NCBI GenBank assembly: GCA_024704175.1
Contig: CP085629.1
Coordinates: 6,613,001 to 6,677,000 of the forward strand
Origin: Paenibacillus sp. P25
Lineage (GTDB): Bacteria > Bacillota > Bacilli > Paenibacillales > NBRC-103111
Direction of reading: 5' to 3'
DNA: 64,000 nt
The translations under genes were made by a program, and so were the position numbers. Positions 47,111-57,422 of the stretch are shown here, piece by piece. Numbering within the stretch: the first letter of the stretch is position 1; every line of letters starts with the position of its first letter. The notes beneath the pieces are model-generated. The model was given only the letters and a program-made list of their open reading frames with translations. It was not told the origin of the DNA and made no database searches.

Positions 47111-48225
47111 ATGAGCAGTTCTCATTCCGTTCAGGCTTTGTTCCAGCCGTTCACCGCAGGCAAGCTGACGTCGCCGAACCGGATTGTGATGGCCCCGATG
47201 ACAAGGACCTTTTCGCCCGGAGGCGTACCGGGTCCGGATGTAGCGGCCTATTACCGACGCAGGGCGGAGAACGGCGTAGGGCTGATCGTGACCGAAGGCA
47301 CGGCGATCAACCATCCGGCGGCATCGTCCGATCCGCGAGTACCGAATTTCCACGGCGAGAAGGCGCTGAGCGGATGGTCACAGATCGTGGTCGCGGTGCA
47401 TGAAGCGGGTGGGCGGATCATCCCGCGCCTGTGGCATGTCGGCATTCAGCGCAGGCCCGGCTCCGAGCCGAACCCGGAAGCGCCGCCGATCAGCCCCTCC
47501 GGCCTTGCTCTGACAGGAGAGCAGGTGGGTGAGCCGATGACGGAGGCCGAGATCGGAGCCGTGATTGAAGCCTATGCGCAGGGGGCGGCCGACGCCAAGC
47601 GGCTCGGCTTCGACGGCATTGAGCTTCACGGGGCGCACGGCTATTTGATCGACGAGTTCTTCTGGGGGGCGACGAACCGGCGCACCGACCGTTACGGCGG
47701 GGATCTGGTCGCCCGGACCCGCTTTGCGGTAGAAGTAATCGAGGCCTGCCGGCGCGCGACCGGGCCGGATTTCCCGATCGTGCTGCGCTTCTCGCAGTGG
47801 AAGTCCGACGCCTATACGGCCAAGCTGGCGGAAACGCCGGACGAGCTGGCCAGGTTCCTGGCGCCGCTCGTGGATGCGGGTATCGATATTTTCCATTGCT
47901 CGACCCGCCGCTTCTGGGAGCCGGAGTTCGAAGGCTCGGATCTCAATCTGGCCGGCTGGACCAAGAAGCTGACCGGCAGGCCCGTCATTACCGTCGGATC
48001 GGTCGGGCTCGACACCGAATTTATAAGCCTCTTCACGGAAGGCAAGCTCCCGAAGAGCACCGGCATCGACGGCCTGCTGGAAAGGCTCGAACGGGAGGAG
48101 TTCGACCTCGTGGCCGTGGGCCGCGCGCTCGCTGGCGGATCCCGCGTGGGCAGACCAAGATCCGGGAGGGCCGGGCGGACGAGCTGAAGCCTTTTACCCG
48201 GGAAGCACTGCAGACCCTGGTGTAA
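47111..48225 (+). CDS. NADH:flavin oxidoreductase / old yellow enzyme family (frameshifted C-terminus)
   Basis: FMN-dependent TIM barrel: LFQPFTAGKLTSPNRIVMAPMTRTFS, FDGIELHGAHGYLIDEFFWG (catalytic His region) and NRRTDRYGGDLVARTRFAVEV. Two extra bases near 48128 and 48155 scramble the end. Corrected, it reads ALLADPAWAAKIREGRADELKPF and stops at 48225, about 371 residues. TTGGAGGG precedes ATG 47111. Likely reduces electrophilic enones or quinones together with the NmrA-like partner. Confidence 0.88.
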
Positions 48226-48673
48226 GCCGGTGCTGTCCAGTAGACCGTGAGGGGATCCTCGCTTAAGTTGAATAAAGGCAGGGGCTGTCCGGGAGCGGAT
48301 GTTCATCTCCGTGGGCGCCGCCGCCTTTTTCCATGTGCAATTTTCTTCCGATGTCTAGCGTTATATGGTTGTTCTTCAATGCTTGCTGCCCGCTCATCTG
48401 CTGGGTTATGCCTTCCACAAGCAGCTAATGCGATACAAGATGACTTATGTTCAATGTAGGCTGTCCCTCCACTTGATTGTATCCGTTCTTTATATTGCTG
48501 TGGTCTGCCTTATCATTATCCTGACTGCCGGATTTGAAGATCTTTAACCGGCCGTGGCCGGCGAGCGCGGCGCTTCGATCTCCTGCTTTTTCCTTCGGCT
48601 TTTTCATTTGTTTTTCATAAACTTGGATTAAGATAAGTGAAAAATAGATTCCGAGAGGAGGAGAGGGAGCATC
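48226..48673. other. Intergenic stretch, possible small membrane peptide
   Basis: A plus-strand frame at 48365-48547 (60 codons, two hydrophobic stretches, ending LIIILTAGFEDL) has no ribosome-binding site and only average codon use. It may be a remnant. Nothing else is convincing before the GGAGGAGAGGGAG site at 48656. Confidence 0.35.
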
Positions 48674-49303
48674 ATGATAAGCCGCCGATCCGTTTATATT
48701 CCCGCTATCCTCGTGGCTGCAGCGAGTTTGATTCTGATCCTTTACGCGTTCTTCGGGATGGCGCATCATGCGCCGCCGGGAGCGGCCGCAGGGGCCCTGC
48801 CGCACGACATGAAGCCGAAGGGGAAAAAGGCAGCCGAGGGCCTGTTCAAAAACTTCGGTACCATCGCCGTCTTCTGCGGCGCCGTCAGCTACGTCTGGCT
48901 TCGTCTGAAGACGAAGAGGAGATCGCCATCCTCGGTGGTGCAAATACTGGTAAAATGGTTCGATAAGCTCCACACTTACGCGGGCTATGGCGCCATCGTG
49001 CTGGTTGCCGTTCATGGCGTCTACTTTTTAACCCAAGCGGCCGTTAAAGACGACACGTACACCGGGCTGGCGGCCTTTGCACTGCTGCTGTCACTGGGGG
49101 TCTACGGATTCCTGATCCGCCGGGTGAAGAACAAGCATATGCGGAAGATTCACTTCCTGCTGGCCACGGCGTTTGCCGTCGTCGCATGTATTCACGCCGG
49201 AAGCTCGGCCATTATGGCTACGGTTTGCACGATTGCGTTCTGGGGCCTCGTATTGCTGATGGAACGGTCCGCTAGGCCTGCGGGCGAGCGAAAAGCGGCG
49301 TAA
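48674..49303 (+). CDS. Polytopic membrane protein, cytochrome b561-like
   Basis: 209 residues. The N-terminal helix (YIPAILVAAASLILILYAFF) could be an anchor. Four further helices carry His residues at helix positions (LHTYAGYGAIVLVAVHGVYF; KIHFLLATAFAVVACIHAGS), a pattern seen in b-type haem membrane proteins. ATG 48674 follows GGAGGAGAGGGAG. There is no known partner nearby. Haem binding is inferred from the His spacing only. Confidence 0.65.
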   Translation: MISRRSVYIPAILVAAASLILILYAFFGMAHHAPPGAAAGALPHDMKPKGKKAAEGLFKNFGTIAVFCGAVSYVWLRLKTKRRSPSSVVQILVKWFDKLHTYAGYGAIVLVAVHGVYFLTQAAVKDDTYTGLAAFALLLSLGVYGFLIRRVKNKHMRKIHFLLATAFAVVACIHAGSSAIMATVCTIAFWGLVLLMERSARPAGERKAA

Positions 49304-49713
49304 TACGGAGGGAACAGGATACAATGGGAAAGGAATGGATAGCCGTTCGGCATAGGTCGAGTGCGTAGTGTCGAACGCATTATACCGGATAATCATTCCG
49401 AGCAATCGGATACACGTGTGAATCATAAGAGTGGAAGACTATACGGGAGAATGGCCGCTGGAAATATCCAGATTCATATTATGGAATTGCCGATATTGGA
49501 GAAGGTGGCGCATTAAACTTCATTCAAAGAGAAGGCTCACTTGGCGGGGGCCTCCTTTTTGTTTTGGAATCGAACAACCATATCCGCCGAAATAGTTGGG
49601 TCTAATTCGACAATACCTAATATTTCTAACAAAAATCCATATGATAATTCTCCATTTCCGAATATTCCCTGAGCTATATAATGGAGTTACCTTTATAGCT
49701 GGAGGAAACATAA
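49304..49713. other. Intergenic stretch without a supported gene
   Basis: Contains a terminator-like hairpin near 49525-49561 (AAGGCTC...GGGGCCTCC then five T). An AT-rich block follows and probably holds the promoter of the TauE-like gene. No open frame has both a ribosome-binding site and a protein-like sequence. Confidence 0.4.
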
Positions 49714-50439
49714 ATGATTATGATATGGGGTTTGCTCATTATTTTTTTAGCATCCTTTGTGCAGGGAGTAACAGGGTTTGGCTTTGCCCTCATAGCCGTG
49801 CCGTTGCTATCCAAAATCATTCCTCTGCAAATGGTTGTACCTATCGTTGTTTTATTCAGCTTCTTTTCGAATATCATGATCCTGCTGAGAGTCAAACCCT
49901 ATATTGATTTAAGAAAAATGAAGCTGCTGCTATTTTCAAGTTTGATTGCAGCTCCACTCGGTACCTATTTGTTGATGGTGGTCAGCTCCAATGTTCTTAA
50001 GATAATCATCGGATTAATCATTATTGTTTTCGCATTCCTTCTTATCAAAGGCTATAAATTTCCTATTCGAAACGTAAGTATGGGAATCATACCGGTTGGT
50101 TTCGCAAGCGGATTGTTAAATGGCAGTATCTCATTCAGCGGTCCCCCTGTGGTATTGTTTCTGTCCAATCAAGGGGTTGAAAAAAATGGGTTTCGTGCCA
50201 ATTTAACGGCCTATGCCTTTATTTTAAACATAGTGACTATCGGCTCCTATCTCTTAGGGGGACTAATCAATAAGGAAGTTATTCACTATACGTGCTGGTT
50301 CATTTTCGCAATGATCCTGGGAGTGCTTCTAGGTGATAGAGTAGTAAACAAGATCAATGAGAGTCAGTTTCGAAAAATAACATTACTCCTAATTATTTTT
50401 TCCGGAGCATGGACCGTTGTATCGGTAATTTACAAATAA
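49714..50439 (+). CDS. TauE/SafE-family membrane transporter, low GC
   Basis: 241 residues with 7-8 hydrophobic helices. The family signature FVQGVTGFGFALIAVPLL lies near the start and GFASGLLNGSISFSGPPVVLFL in the middle, the two pseudo-symmetric halves. Members export sulfite, sulfoacetate or other small organic anions. GGAGG precedes ATG 49714. Clearly lower GC than its neighbours, suggesting later acquisition. Frame is intact. Confidence 0.9.
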   Translation: MIMIWGLLIIFLASFVQGVTGFGFALIAVPLLSKIIPLQMVVPIVVLFSFFSNIMILLRVKPYIDLRKMKLLLFSSLIAAPLGTYLLMVVSSNVLKIIIGLIIIVFAFLLIKGYKFPIRNVSMGIIPVGFASGLLNGSISFSGPPVVLFLSNQGVEKNGFRANLTAYAFILNIVTIGSYLLGGLINKEVIHYTCWFIFAMILGVLLGDRVVNKINESQFRKITLLLIIFSGAWTVVSVIYK

Positions 50440-50519
50440 AAAGTTCACATGACGCTTAAATGCGTCCCTATAACTTAACAAGAGCAGTTGCCGCAGCAGT
50501 CCGCTCCTTTCTTCCTTCA

Positions 50520-50563
50520 TTGACTTCTGCAAAAAAACGGGTAGAATATAATTAGAATTCTAA
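50520..50563 (+). promoter_or_regulatory. MarR gene promoter and operator 1
   Basis: TTGACT (50520-50525), 16-bp spacer, TAGAAT (50542-50547), with TATAAT at 50547-50552 as an alternative -10. The palindrome TTAGAATTCTAA (50552-50563) follows directly, so a dimer there would block transcription. Confidence 0.65.
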
Positions 50564-50581
50564 CTATATGGGGACGATCAT

Positions 50582-51046
50582 ATGGATGAAGAGAAGGCAC
50601 CACCGGGCTGGGAGTGGAACAAAGGGCCGATCGGCCGGCTGGTCAAGGTCTGCTATATCGCCCTGCGCCGCGAAATGGAGGAGCTGCTGAGACCGGAAGG
50701 ACTGACCCATACGCAGTGGAGCGCGCTCGGGATTATTTATCATGATCCCGGCATTACGTCGTCCGAGCTGGAGCACATTCTCATGATCGAACGGCCCAGC
50801 GTGACCAGCCTGATCAACGGAATGGTCAAGAAGGGCTGGGCGGTTCGCAAGGATCATCCGGAGGATGCACGGTATAAGCGGATCTTTCTGACAGAGGAAG
50901 GGTTGGAGCTGGCGGCGAGGACGCAGCATTTTGCGCAGATGGTGGAGGACCGTGTCAAAGAAAGCATGCCGGCGGCGGAACTGGAGACGCTCAAGGCGCT
51001 GCTCGTTCAGCTGGCCGGTTTGTTCGGAGAGAGAGAACGCAAATAG
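50582..51046 (+). CDS. MarR-family transcriptional regulator
   Basis: 154 residues. Winged helix with LTHTQWSALGIIYHDPGITSSELEHILMIERPSVTSLI and the wing VRKDHPEDARYKRIFLTEEG. Starts at ATG 50582. A palindrome lies over its own promoter and an identical one lies upstream of the next gene, so it most likely controls both itself and the VOC gene. Confidence 0.92.
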   Translation: MDEEKAPPGWEWNKGPIGRLVKVCYIALRREMEELLRPEGLTHTQWSALGIIYHDPGITSSELEHILMIERPSVTSLINGMVKKGWAVRKDHPEDARYKRIFLTEEGLELAARTQHFAQMVEDRVKESMPAAELETLKALLVQLAGLFGERERK

Positions 51047-51062
51047 GGCGTAAGATATTTTT

Positions 51063-51092
51063 TTAACATACTAGTTAGAATTCTAATTATAT
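51063..51092 (+). promoter_or_regulatory. VOC gene promoter and MarR operator 2
   Basis: TTAACA (51063-51068), 18-bp spacer, TTATAT (51087-51092). The spacer contains TTAGAATTCTAA (51075-51086), identical to the palindrome at 50552. Confidence 0.65.
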
Positions 51093-51110
51093 AAAAGGAG
51101 CTGCGTGCAC

Positions 51111-51599
51111 ATGAACGAACCGACCACGAATGAAAAAGAATGGTGTCCGCATTGGCAGGGCTTCCATCATCTCGCCCTCGTGACGCCGGATTTGGACGGG
51201 ACGATCCGGTTCTACGAGAAGATGCTCGGGATGCGGGCAGGGACGATTTACCCGGCGGCGAAAGGCCGCGGCAGGCACTGTTTTGTGAAGCCCGGCGAGA
51301 CGGAATCCTGGGGTATCCATTTCTTCGAGTATCCCGAGGCCGAGATATTCCAGAGCGACGAGGCACTGAGGCGGCTGGCGGCGAACCCGCAGTCCCCGGA
51401 TTTATTCCGGTTCCTGCCGGGCGCGCTTCAGCATATTGCTTTCTCCCTGCCGTCCGAGGAGGAGGGGCTCGCATTGCGGAACAAGCTGCACCAGGCTGGG
51501 ATCGCCATGACCGGCGTTTACGACCAAGGCCGGATTCGCAATTTTATATTTACGGACAATAACGGAATTCAGGTGGAAGCCGCCTGGCCTAAGGAGTGA
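51111..51599 (+). CDS. VOC-superfamily protein
   Basis: About 162 residues. GFHHLALVTPDLDGTIRFYEKMLGM carries the first metal His; ALQHIAFSLPSEEEGLALRNKL the second; RNFIFTDNNGIQVEAAWP ends the fold with the usual Glu. AAAGGAG suits ATG 51111 (10 bases) better than GTG 51105. Likely a dioxygenase or isomerase induced by a ligand of the upstream MarR. Confidence 0.88.
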   Translation: MNEPTTNEKEWCPHWQGFHHLALVTPDLDGTIRFYEKMLGMRAGTIYPAAKGRGRHCFVKPGETESWGIHFFEYPEAEIFQSDEALRRLAANPQSPDLFRFLPGALQHIAFSLPSEEEGLALRNKLHQAGIAMTGVYDQGRIRNFIFTDNNGIQVEAAWPKE

Positions 51600-51607
51600 G
51601 CCCAAAC

Positions 51608-51645
51608 GAAGAGCCTGCGCGTCCTAACGGATGCACAGGCTTCAT
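51608..51645. terminator. Hairpin between VOC and efflux-pump genes
   Basis: GAAGAGCCTGCGCGTCC pairs imperfectly with GGATGCACAGGCTTC, between convergent stops. The T-run is weak. Confidence 0.5.
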
Positions 51646-51654
51646 TTGCGTCAA

Positions 51655-53190
51655 TCAATGGGAGGTTGCGTAGCTCTCGCCCTCCGCTTGGGCTTTCAGA
51701 TCCATCCGTTCTCTGCTCATCGCGAAAGCGGCGACCAGCGCCAGTACCGCCGGCAGCAGGCTCCAGGCAAACGTAAGGCCGATCGAAGACGACAGCCCTT
51801 CCGTAATCCGGCCGAGCACGGACCCGGGGATTTGACCGCGGGTAGCGGGATCCAGCGGCGCATGCGGGTCGCTGAAGCTTATACCCTGGGGTACGGCGGC
51901 CCCGCCGCTTCCCGCGAACGCCTCCGACAAATTCCGCGTCAGCGAGTGGCTCTGGATAATACCGAAGACGGTGATTCCGAGCGTCATGCCGAGGGAACGG
52001 AGAAAATTGAGCGTAGAGGTCGCCGCCCCCGCTGGCTGGCCGGGAATGAATGAATCGCCGCATTGCTAAGCACGGAGAAGGAGGCGCCGATGCCGAGTCC
52101 GACCAGGATCATGTAGAGGGTGACGGTGAGACGGGACGAACCCGCAGACAAGGTAGTCAGCAGCGCGAGTCCCGCCACAAGAATCGCGAGCGTCGGGATC
52201 ATGATCGTTCTGAAGGGCGACTTGTTCATCAAGGAGCCGCCGGCGGTGGCCGTAACGACCGAGCTCAGCATCATCGGCAGCAGCACAAGCCCGGAGTTCG
52301 TAGCGGTTCCGCCGAGAACGCCTTGAATGAAGATCGGAATATACACGGAGGCCGTGACAAAGGCCGCTCCGCTGAAGATGCCGATGGCATTGCTTGCGGC
52401 ATAGAGCCGGTTTTGGAACATGCGGAACGAGATGATCGGCTCTTCGGCGCGCTTTTCTACGAACAGGAACAGCAGGGCGAACACGGCGAATCCCGCAAAC
52501 AAGCCCACAATGGGGGCCGATCCCCACGCAAATTGCTTGCCGCCCAGCTCCATCGCAAACATCAGGCAGACAATCGCTCCGACCAGCGAGATTGCACCCC
52601 ACCAGTCGATCCGCTGTCTGGAATGCCGGAGCGATTCCCGGTAGAAGAACGCGATCATCACGAAGGCGATCAGTCCGAGCGGCAGGTTGATGTAGAAGAT
52701 CCATTCCCAGTGGATGTAATCCGTGATATAGGCTCCGAGCAGCGGGCCGAAGATGCTCGACAGGCCGAATACGGCGCCGAACAGGCCGCCCAGCTTCCCC
52801 GGTTCTCCGGCTTGACGGCATCGAACATGATCGTGAAGGCGACCGGAACGAGCGCGCCGCCGCCGATCCCCTGAATGGCGCGGTAAATGCTCAGCTGCAC
52901 GATGGTATGCGCCGTCCCGCATAAAGCGGAGCCAAGCATAAAGACCAGGATGCCGAAGATAAAGAAACGTTTGCGTCCGTACATATCGGACAATTTGCCG
53001 AAGATCGGCATTCCGGCCATTTCGGCCACCATATAGGCGGAGGTGACCCAGACGAATTTATCCAGCCCGCCCAGTTCTCCGACAATCGTTCCCATAGCGG
53101 TGGCGACGATCGTATTGTCCATGGAGGCCATCAGGATGGCGAGCAGCGCCCCGCTACGACCACCCCGGTTTTACTCTGTGTTGTACTCAT
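51655..53190 (-). CDS. DHA2-family (EmrB/QacA) MFS drug efflux transporter (three frameshifts)
   Basis: About 510 residues and 14 helices when joined. Motifs: LLAILMASMDNTIVATAM at helix 1, GKLSDMYGRKRFFIFG (motif A), YRAIQGIGGGALVPVAF (motif B) and WEWIFYINLPLGLIAF (motif C-like, typical of DHA2). Breaks lie near 53146, 52800 and 52055. MSTTQSKTG starts at ATG 53190, preceded by AAAGGAA. Expected to export lipophilic drugs by proton antiport. A strong hairpin with T-run lies about 95 bases upstream in the leader. Confidence 0.88.
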
Positions 53191-53283
53191 TGGGTTGATT
53201 CCTTTCTTGTTCAGATTCGGCGGCGTGGGCGTCCATTCCTTAAAGGATGAGACGCTGTGAGGCGACCTGTTAAGCTTTATTAT

Positions 53284-53318
53284 AAAAAGACTACCCTGAC
53301 AGCATTATGTCAGGGTAG
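53284..53318 (-). terminator. Leader hairpin/terminator upstream of the efflux gene
   Basis: The perfect 11-bp stem CTACCCTGACA / TGTCAGGGTAG with a 6-base loop is followed on the minus strand by TCTTTTTATAA. No minus-strand gene ends upstream of it, so it may be an attenuator in the efflux gene leader or the end of a small RNA. Confidence 0.55.
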
Positions 53319-53430
53319 CTATAGGCTTTTGGCTGAACGAAAATTTTTGCAAGTCCTTTTCTATGGGATAAGTGCCCTTTTTGTTCTCCCTGCATACTTT
53401 GGAGTATGAATTCACAAGGAGGAATCCACC

Positions 53431-53804
53431 ATGTATCAGGATAAAACGCCGGGATCCGTTTCCCCGCTATCCACCGCACAACCGTTTCAGGGGCCGGGGC
53501 TCCGTTCCAGACAGCCGGGGCTTCGATGCCGATGCAGCCGCTTGCCGCCGGGCCTTACCCAGCCGCACCGCAGGCCTATCCCCAAGCTCCTGTAGCCCCT
53601 ACCGCCGGGGCGCCTTACTATCCTTATGACCCTTATGCCCATGAGCCGCATATTAATTACTATGTGCACGACCTTTACATCCATCCGTACGAAGCCGGTT
53701 ACCATGACTGGCATCATGGCTGGCTTCACGATTCTTATTTCGGACATCATTATCCTTGGGGATACGGCCATACCTACACTCCCTATGGAGTCATGGCCCT
53801 TTGA
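53431..53804 (+). CDS. Pro/Tyr/His-rich small protein, possible spore-coat type (frameshift)
   Basis: AAGGAGG precedes ATG 53431. One G is missing in the GGGG run near 53497; restored, MYQDKTPGSVSPLSTAQPFQ runs into APFQTAGASMPMQPLAAGPY and ends at 53804, 124 residues. The middle is Pro/Ala-rich. The tail is dense in Tyr, His and Trp (YDPYAHEPHINYYVHDLY; GYHDWHHGWLHDSYFGHHY). Such composition is common in spore-coat or metal-binding surface proteins; function is not proven. The promoter region has the inverted repeat CATACT-TTGG-AGTATG. Confidence 0.7.
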
Positions 53805-53828
53805 CCCGAGATAGTCACCAATAGAGAA

Positions 53829-53862
53829 GGACCCGGGCGGCGAGCTTGCCGCGGCGGGTCCC
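53829..53862 (-). terminator. Terminator of the TOMM operon
   Basis: GGACCCG pairs with CGGGTCC around a GC-rich inner stem, followed by TTCTCTATT on the minus strand, 17 bases after the dehydrogenase stop. Confidence 0.6.
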
Positions 53863-53878
53863 TCTTCGTCGTTAAAGG

Positions 53879-55467
53879 TCAGCCGGATAGAGCGCCCTGC
53901 AGCCGGGGGTGGGCGCGGTAAGGGCCGAGCGGAATCTGGATCAGGGAGGTTTGGTCCGCTGCATCCATGCGATAGAGCTCGTCGCAGACCGGGGCGTCGA
54001 ACCCCAGAAGCGGATGACCGCCGAGATCCGCGGCCAAGCCCGCTAACAGCAGGCGCTGCACCAGAATTCCCGCCTCCATCTGCTGAATGCGGTATCCCCT
54101 GTACCCGAGCGACGGAATCAGGTGATCCCTGCTTCCCGCCGCATGCAGGCAGAGCGGGACCTGAAACAGATTGACATTGTGCAGCGTCATTCCCTGCTGC
54201 GCCCGCGACCGGTGATCGCCGGGACGCAGGAGCTGCAGCGCATGGGCGGACGGATCGTAACGGTAGGCGCCATCCGCGAGGCCCTCCACGCCATGGGAGG
54301 CGACCGTACAGGGAAATCCTCGGATACGGGTTCGGCTGATCTCCGTCCAGGTCATTCGGGTAAGGGAGGCCCGCCGCCGCGCTCAGCAGAGAAGCGAGCT
54401 GCAGCAGGCTTACCTTCTTCAGCACAAAGCCTTCGCCCGGGGAATGCCGCCTGCGGCTGACCTCCGCCAGGTCGAAGGTCGCCCGCTTCACGTCGGGCAG
54501 AGCCATCGTATCGCCGCCTAAGGGCGGCTCGCTTCCCCACACCGCCACCGGCAAGCCGCCGGAACGAACCGGTCGATTCCAGCAGCGAAGCCTCGTTCAT
54601 TCGCAGCAGCATCGGATATTCCCGGATGCTGCGTGACCGGACGTAATGGACATGCCGAACGGCCGGCGGCTCCCGGCATAATTCGGCGGATGTTACGGCC
54701 GGCCTCTCGCTGCCCCCACGGCCGAACCACTCAGCGGCCGGCTTCGCCGAGAGCGGGATGACCGCGTACACGCTCTCCTCCTGCTGGGATAGCCCGAGGA
54801 GATGCCCCACGGCCCGGTCGAGGAATTGGAAGCATACGGCCGCCGTAATGCCAAAACGGTTTGCCGTCTCCAGCAACTGGCCGATTAAGACCCCGGCATC
54901 CAATCCCTGCAGACGGTAGGCAAAGTTGTGATATTTGAAGAAGTTTTTCCAAAATACGGTGGATACGAAAACCGCACCGAAGCGACCCTCCATATCGCAG
55001 CGGAATCCAAGCGCCTGGTTCAAGTAAGGATCGAACCGGCCCTCCCGAAGCAGCACCAGGCGGTGATGGGCGGCATCGTAATGATAGACCCCGGCGGGCA
55101 AATCTCCGAGCTTCAGATAGACATAGACCTCGCTGGGGTAGAGGGCTCCTCCGGAAGGCACGAATCTCCGGTACATCTGGAGGATACCGGGCGGCGACTC
55201 CGCGGATTCGGGCGGATAGGCCGTCTGGCTGTACTGCGCAATCCCGTAGGCATACCAGAGCAGATGCCCGATTTCACGCAGTCCGGGTGCTGCGGGCGCC
55301 TCTATTCCTTCGAGCGTCAGCGGGACTTCCGCGAAGAGGGGAACGGCCGGCAGGCCGCGGTACAGCTTGTAAGGCGGCGGCGCGTCCGCCCAATCGGCTT
55401 CCCAGTCCTCCGGCCGGACCCGGTCGGGATCGTGCTGCAGGTCATGGATAAAGGTGTTCAGGCTCAT
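53879..55467 (-). CDS. SagB/ThcOx-type azoline dehydrogenase with two nitroreductase-like domains (two frameshifts)
   Basis: FMN-dependent dehydrogenase expected to oxidise thiazolines/oxazolines to azoles. ATG 55467 (MSLNTFIHDLQHD) follows GGAGGGCATAC. The first domain has GIAQYSQTAYPP, RRFVPSGGALYPSEVYVYL, AGVYHYDAAHHRLVLLREG and KYHNFAYRLQGLDAGVLIGQ. The second repeats the plan: FDLAEVSRRRHSPGEGF, LADGAYRYDPSAHALQLL and YRGYRIQQMEAGILVQRLLL. Extra bases near 54568 and 54305 break the frame; about 529 residues corrected. Last gene of the cluster, 14 bases after the YcaO gene. Confidence 0.86.
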
Positions 55468-55481
55468 GTATGCCCTCCTCG

Positions 55482-57422
55482 TCATGGGAACGGATGGGGA
55501 TGCGGATTCAGCTGTCCGGGCGCCAGCGGCTCTTGTGTATACCCCAGCAACTGGGGGACCTTCAGTACCCGCTCCAGTCCTGTCAGGCGGGTAAGATGAT
55601 AGCCGAACGTCATCGGCAGCAGCCCCGGAATCAGCACCTTGACACACCAGAGACCGGCCCGCCTTAGCTCCGGCGCCGTCTGATCGACTACGATCACGTC
55701 AAGCTGCAGACGGCGGAAGGCGGCCAGAATCTCCTTCAGATCCTCGGTCAGATCCGCATATCTCGCCCGCGGCTTGAAGGCTTCGTCGAACGTTTGGGAC
55801 GGGCGGTCGTTCTTCAGCAGAAAATGCAGGCGCTCCTCCGCCTCTGGCAAGCCGTACAGCATGGAGTGATGCTCCATCTCCCGCACGAGGTACGGGTCGC
55901 GGAGCATGCGTTCCGACGCCTCGCGGTTCCCTTCGGATTTGCCGTCCAGCGACTGCATCATCCCGGCCAGCTCATAAATCGAGCTTTTGAGCGCCCGCAC
56001 CGGGTCCGGATGGGAACCGGCCGCACAGATGAGGTTCATGCCCTGCGGTTTATTGTTTTTCGCAATGACCCAAAGGCTCGGAATCCCGTATTCCATCGTG
56101 GAGTTGAATACATGAAGCTCATATCCCGTCACGGTCTCCATCCGGTCGATCATCAGCTGCAGCTCCGTATCCTGGACCGCTCTGTAATCGAGCCGGGGAG
56201 CGGAAGCTGTGCGTACCATGTCAGGAGGAATGAATCGCGCTCCGCCGCTTCCATGATGCCGTGAAAGACGGCCTCCTCCAAGCTTCCGCCCAGCGCGCAG
56301 CCGTTCGAGGTTTCGTATACGAAGCCGCCGCTGCAGGCCAGGCTGTAATAGGCCAGCCGCTCGGGCACCAGAATCGGACGCTCCTGCAGGAATGAATAAC
56401 CCCACACCCAGTCCATCGGCCGGTCCGGATCGAATGGCCGGAAGGGAAAGTCGGGCCGGGCATACTGCTCTTCGGCATGGACTCCGGCCTTAAGCGGATT
56501 CAGTGCCTGATCGCCGAGACTCCGGTAGCCGCCGCGAACTGCGGTTTGCTTGCCGCGTGGCATGAGTCCGCAGTAGCGTTCGAGCCCTTCCAGAATCGCG
56601 GTCGGTTCGCTGTCCCGATAGGAAAGCGTCCGGCCGGCGGTGCCTTCGTCTCCCGCCATTAAAGGCAAATTGACAATGACATCGGCAAAAGGGGTTGCGA
56701 GGTCCAGCATTTTACCATTCATCAGGCCGGTTCGGAAGTCCAGGTAATCGTGGGTCAGAACGGGCCTGAGCTCATCCATCGGGCGGGTCCGGAAGCTGTC
56801 CGGGCTGATCTTCGGGCTCGGCCGGAGCGTCAGGCGGGCCGCTTCCCGGGAGTCCTCCGGCGGCCTGCCGCATACCGGGCACATCGGATCAGGCAGGAAG
56901 AAGTGACGCGAGCTCTTCAGCGTCTTCAGATGGATCAGCAGCAGATGCTCCTCGAGCTGAGCCGGCCGGCCTTCCATCACACGCTTCGCCTCCGCAGCGG
57001 TCAAATGCGCGGCATGGAGCAGCCCATTACGCGAGGCCCATACATCCCGCGGGGCGCCGCCATGCTCTGCCAGCCGCCGCTGCAGCTCCCGCATCTCCAG
57101 ACGGCTCCCCCGCCATGAGGCGGCGCATATCCGCGCACTGGGAGCAGCCCGGCCGGCCGGGGCGGACAAGGGGCCCGATCACGGCTTCGCCCAGGGCAGC
57201 GAATCCGCGGAGCCAAGGGATTCCGGCGGCCCGGAATACCTCCTCGGCCCTGGCATGCACGGAAGGATGCCAGGCGTCACCCAGGACCAGAGCGAGATCG
57301 GCGGTCTCGGGAACCCCTTTATCGAGACCGGCTTGCCGGATCACCTCGCAGGAGGCGGAGAGCTCCTCACCGACCCAATCCGCCCATAAGCCTTCGCCGA
57401 TGACGACGGCTACCGCACTCAT
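55482..57422 (-). CDS. TOMM cyclodehydratase: leader-binding (E1-like) region fused to YcaO (two frameshifts)
   Basis: N-terminal region (ETADLALVLGDAWHPSVH; GRPGCSQCADMRRLMAG) matches the fused leader-peptide-binding module of TOMM cyclodehydratases. The zinc-type pair CPVCGRPP follows, then YcaO blocks DSEPTAILEGLERYCGL, NGCALGGSLEEAVFHGIMEAAERD and KSSIYELAGMM. The protein ends LNPHPHPFP, the C-terminal PxPxP important for YcaO catalysis. An extra G near 57110 and a missing C near 56196 break the frame; about 646 residues corrected. It would use ATP to cyclise Cys/Ser/Thr of the precursor. Its start overlaps the upstream stop by ATGA. Confidence 0.9.

Noticed and set aside
48365..48547. 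60-codon frame with hydrophobic stretches
   Set aside because: No ribosome-binding site and no recognisable family. Noted only as a possibility in the intergenic entry.
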